Origin: Cristatella mucedo
Taxonomy: Eukaryota; Bryozoa; Phylactolaemata; Cristatellidae
Direction: 5' to 3'
Length of the DNA stretch: 33,844 bases
NCBI GenBank assembly: GCA_009760855.2
Contig: WPIO01000512.1
Location: 1 to 33,844, forward strand
In this document: piece after piece, positions 31,568 through 33,844 of the stretch
Position numbering within the stretch: the stretch's first letter is position 1
How the letters are laid out: every line of letters starts with the position of its first letter
Position numbers and translations under genes: made by a program
The notes under the pieces: model-generated
The model's input: the letters and a program-made list of their open reading frames with translations, nothing else
Told to the model about the DNA's origin: nothing
Databases searched by the model: none

Positions 31568-32503
31568 GGTTATGGGCAAACCAAGTGTGAATCAGAAATT
31601 GGGAAAATTAATGCTCAAAATGGGCTCTGCAAGCATATCTGTTGAATCTGCACGAAATCCAGGTGTTATGTTTCAAAGTGACCATTCATTAGACGACCAC
31701 ATCAGCTCCACAATCAAATCTGCCTACTTTCAGCTATACAACGTTGATAAAATTCGAGCTTGTTTAGACAGGGATACCACATCTAAGTTGGTCCATGCAT
31801 TTTTGGCATCTGTCTAGATTTCTGTAATTCATTGCTTGCAGGCCTACCGGCATGTGCGGTCAGGAGCTTACAGCTGGTGCACAAATCTGCAGCTAGGCTT
31901 GCCTGTCGTGAGCGTCGCAGTTGCCACATCATAGCACTTCTCTCCGACCTGCATTGGCTGTCAGTCAAGCAATGCATTGACCAAGATTTTGTTACTCACT
32001 TTTAGGTCACTTCATCATTTGGCTCCAGCCTAGTTTTCAGATCTACTCCCCCACGGGGCTAAGCATCGTCCTACCCGCTTTTGGGAATCTAACTGTTTAC
32101 CTGTACCTCGTACAAATCTCAAATCCTTCAGAGACCGTGCATTTAGTTCGTATGCTCTCAAAGCCCTGAATTCACTACCGACTTGCCTCACGACGATCCA
32201 TGACGTGACAACATTTACAAAAAATTTAAAATGCACCTATTTAACACAGCCTTTAGTGGGTCCCTGCAATTCGTTCTTTATATGCATGCTGAGGCTGTGA
32301 ATGCTGTCACTGGCCACACTTGCATGCTGACCCTGTGCATGTCACCCCTAACCATGTTATTGTCGTTGTTTATTGAGCATGCTACCACTAATCCTTTGAT
32401 CGTGATTCTTTTGCAGCAATTGTAAAGCGGCTAGAAAGAGATTGAGTTCTCTGAGGGCAATTTATCAAGTGGGCTATTATTAAGATTATTATTATTATCG
32501 AGG
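31568..32503 (+). mobile_element. Truncated CR1/L2-type LINE (copy A, right arm)
   Basis: Arm partner of 1346-2283. A 2-bp deletion near 31981 (cttggtcaatg-type versus cttgaagtcaatg on the left) adds a frame break not present in the left arm. Confidence 0.85.
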
Positions 32504-33844
32504 GGCGGCTACCATTCGGTGCATTCGTTCCCTGGCTGTGGAGCTCTCCCACATTTCCACACTTCCGCCTCATCAACTAGACGCGAGAGCTGCTTCGAAT
32601 GTACATGCAAAATTTTATAAGTCGTTATTGATATTTGCTCATGCAACTTTACTAATAATTTGTAGTTTTAACCAGAATCCAGGCCTACAATGATCAGGAA
32701 AACTGTTCTAAAATACCTGTACTGAAGCAAAATTCATGAATTCTGAGTTTTTGGACGAGTAACCGACGAAAAATAATAAAGTGGGACAGCGTCTGGATGA
32801 GCAAAATGAAAACCACAGTCCCAATATCAAGCGAATATAAAAACCGGACAGAGATAAGTGATAGTCAAGACGATAAATTTCAAATCAAGCAAGTTAAACC
32901 GGAGTTGGATTACAGTGACCCATCCATGACGCTCTGATAACATTAGAACTTTTTTTTTTTTTTTTTTTTTTTATTGCTGTAATTCCAGTGCAAAATGGTC
33001 GGCAGCAGGTTTAGGTACGTGACTCAGCAAAAGATTCAGACAACGAAGGATTTTTTCAGCTCCATTACAAAAGAAGGCTTGCCAATTGGGAGGACATGTG
33101 CCGTCTGCGGTTAATGTGTTCCATGACAAGAAATGTTTTAGTCTGGTTTTACTGTAAGCTATACAGCAAGAAGGCTAGCACATCGTCTGTGCAAGAAAGT
33201 GACTGTAAAGATCGGAAAAAATCTATCTGCAATTTTTTCCTTACATTAAAAAAGTCCATCACACCTAGAAAGTTATCAAGCTTGAACACAATTCAAGGTG
33301 CATCTAGCAGAAGGCCAGAAAATAGATCAAATAATCGACCAGAAAACTAAGCAACAAGAGGAATATTGAAAACAGGTCTCAGAGCACCTCATTGCATTAA
33401 AAAGGATACCTGGAACTCGAAATTCTGCATTCAGTGGATCAAATAAAATCTCTTCCCACCAGGGAATGCAAACTTTTTAAAATTCTTAGAGTTTCTGACG
33501 CTCTTTGATCCTCTGATGATCACCTGAGGAAGGTTACTGACATAAACTTACGTACATTATCTCTAAAAGAGAGCAAGAATGAATTAATACGAGCTTTAGC
33601 GTCTACAATAAAGCAGCAGATTTCAGAAGCGGCCAAGTCAGCAAAATACTATTCAGGTATCGTTGACTGCACCCCATGATGTCAGCCACACTGAGCCGAT
33701 GTCCATGATTATTTGCTTTGTTAGTCTAAGTAAATCCAAAGCAATAATCAGAGAGCATTTTCTTGGCTTCATCCCGTAACAAGAGACCACAGGTACATTC
33801 ATGACTGAAGTTCTGTTTGAGAAGCTCAACCAATAATACGGAAT
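32504..33844. other. Right-arm outer segment without recognisable gene
   Basis: Partner of 28-1345, including the 84-codon frame at 33096-33350. Continues past the window edge. Confidence 0.5.
32950..32972. repeat. 23-T homopolymer present only in the right arm
   Basis: The left arm has a single equivalent base at about 898 (acagcaattgttctaatg). The largest length difference between the arms. Confidence 0.9.

Larger units (their letters stand above)
26140..33844 (-). repeat. Right arm of giant inverted repeat (runs off the window)
   Basis: Reverse complement of the left arm. The inner boundary is at 26140, inside an otherwise intact copy of a dispersed repeat. The outer end is still matching (to position 28) where the window stops, so the true arm may be longer. 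Every element listed for the left arm recurs here in inverted order and opposite strand. Confidence 0.93.

Noticed and set aside
28-33844. The inverted repeat as terminal inverted repeats of a giant DNA transposon
   Set aside because: The arms hold old, unrelated mobile-element debris, the inner boundary cuts a dispersed repeat, and there is no transposase or target-site duplication in view; a segmental inverted duplication is simpler.
1-33844. CRISPR arrays, prophage, operons or other prokaryotic systems
   Set aside because: No regularly spaced identical repeats, no prokaryotic genes; introns, LINEs and SINEs show an animal genome.

Overview
The window is nuclear DNA from an animal, most likely an invertebrate, though I cannot name the phylum. 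The evidence is a split gene with GT-AG introns, a CpG-rich promoter/gene island of about 5.7 kb, degenerate CR1/L2-type LINEs with (ATT)n 3' tails, tRNA-derived SINE-like sequences and microsatellites. I see no bacterial operons, ribosome binding sites or prokaryotic mobile elements. Most open frames in the GC-rich part are composition artefacts.

Layout. (1) 28-7714 and 26140-33844 are the two arms of a very large inverted repeat. They are near-identical reverse complements, with only differences in the teens noticed over 7.7 kb. The right arm runs to the window edge. Each arm carries the same series: an unrecognised AT-rich edge, two truncated LINE copies, a LINE 3' tail, a tRNA-derived SINE, a LINE remnant, a pair of diverged ~300 bp direct repeats, a second tRNA-like sequence, and one or two copies of a dispersed repeat. 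(2) 7715-17930 is a single-copy, gene-poor spacer with an (AG)n microsatellite, a purine-rich tract, a reverse-transcriptase-like remnant at 11.75 kb and LINE remnants in both orientations (12.2-13.2, 15.2-16.5 and 16.8-17.7 kb). (3) 17930-23640 is the CpG-rich island. (4) 23640-26139 is a second spacer with two more copies of the dispersed repeat.

The one convincing cellular gene is in the island on the minus strand. Six exons (22880 down to 18874) join with matching splice phases into one 363-residue frame that follows the architecture of midnolin, called Stuxnet in Drosophila. It has an N-terminal ubiquitin-like domain, two separated strand segments of the Catch domain with helices between and after them, an acidic linker, and a basic C-terminal helix. 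Midnolin carries nuclear proteins to the proteasome without ubiquitination.

The gene lies between the inverted arms, so recombination between the arms would flip it. One copy of the dispersed repeat is intact across the right junction but cut at the left junction. That suggests the right arm is the parental sequence and the left arm an inverted duplicate.
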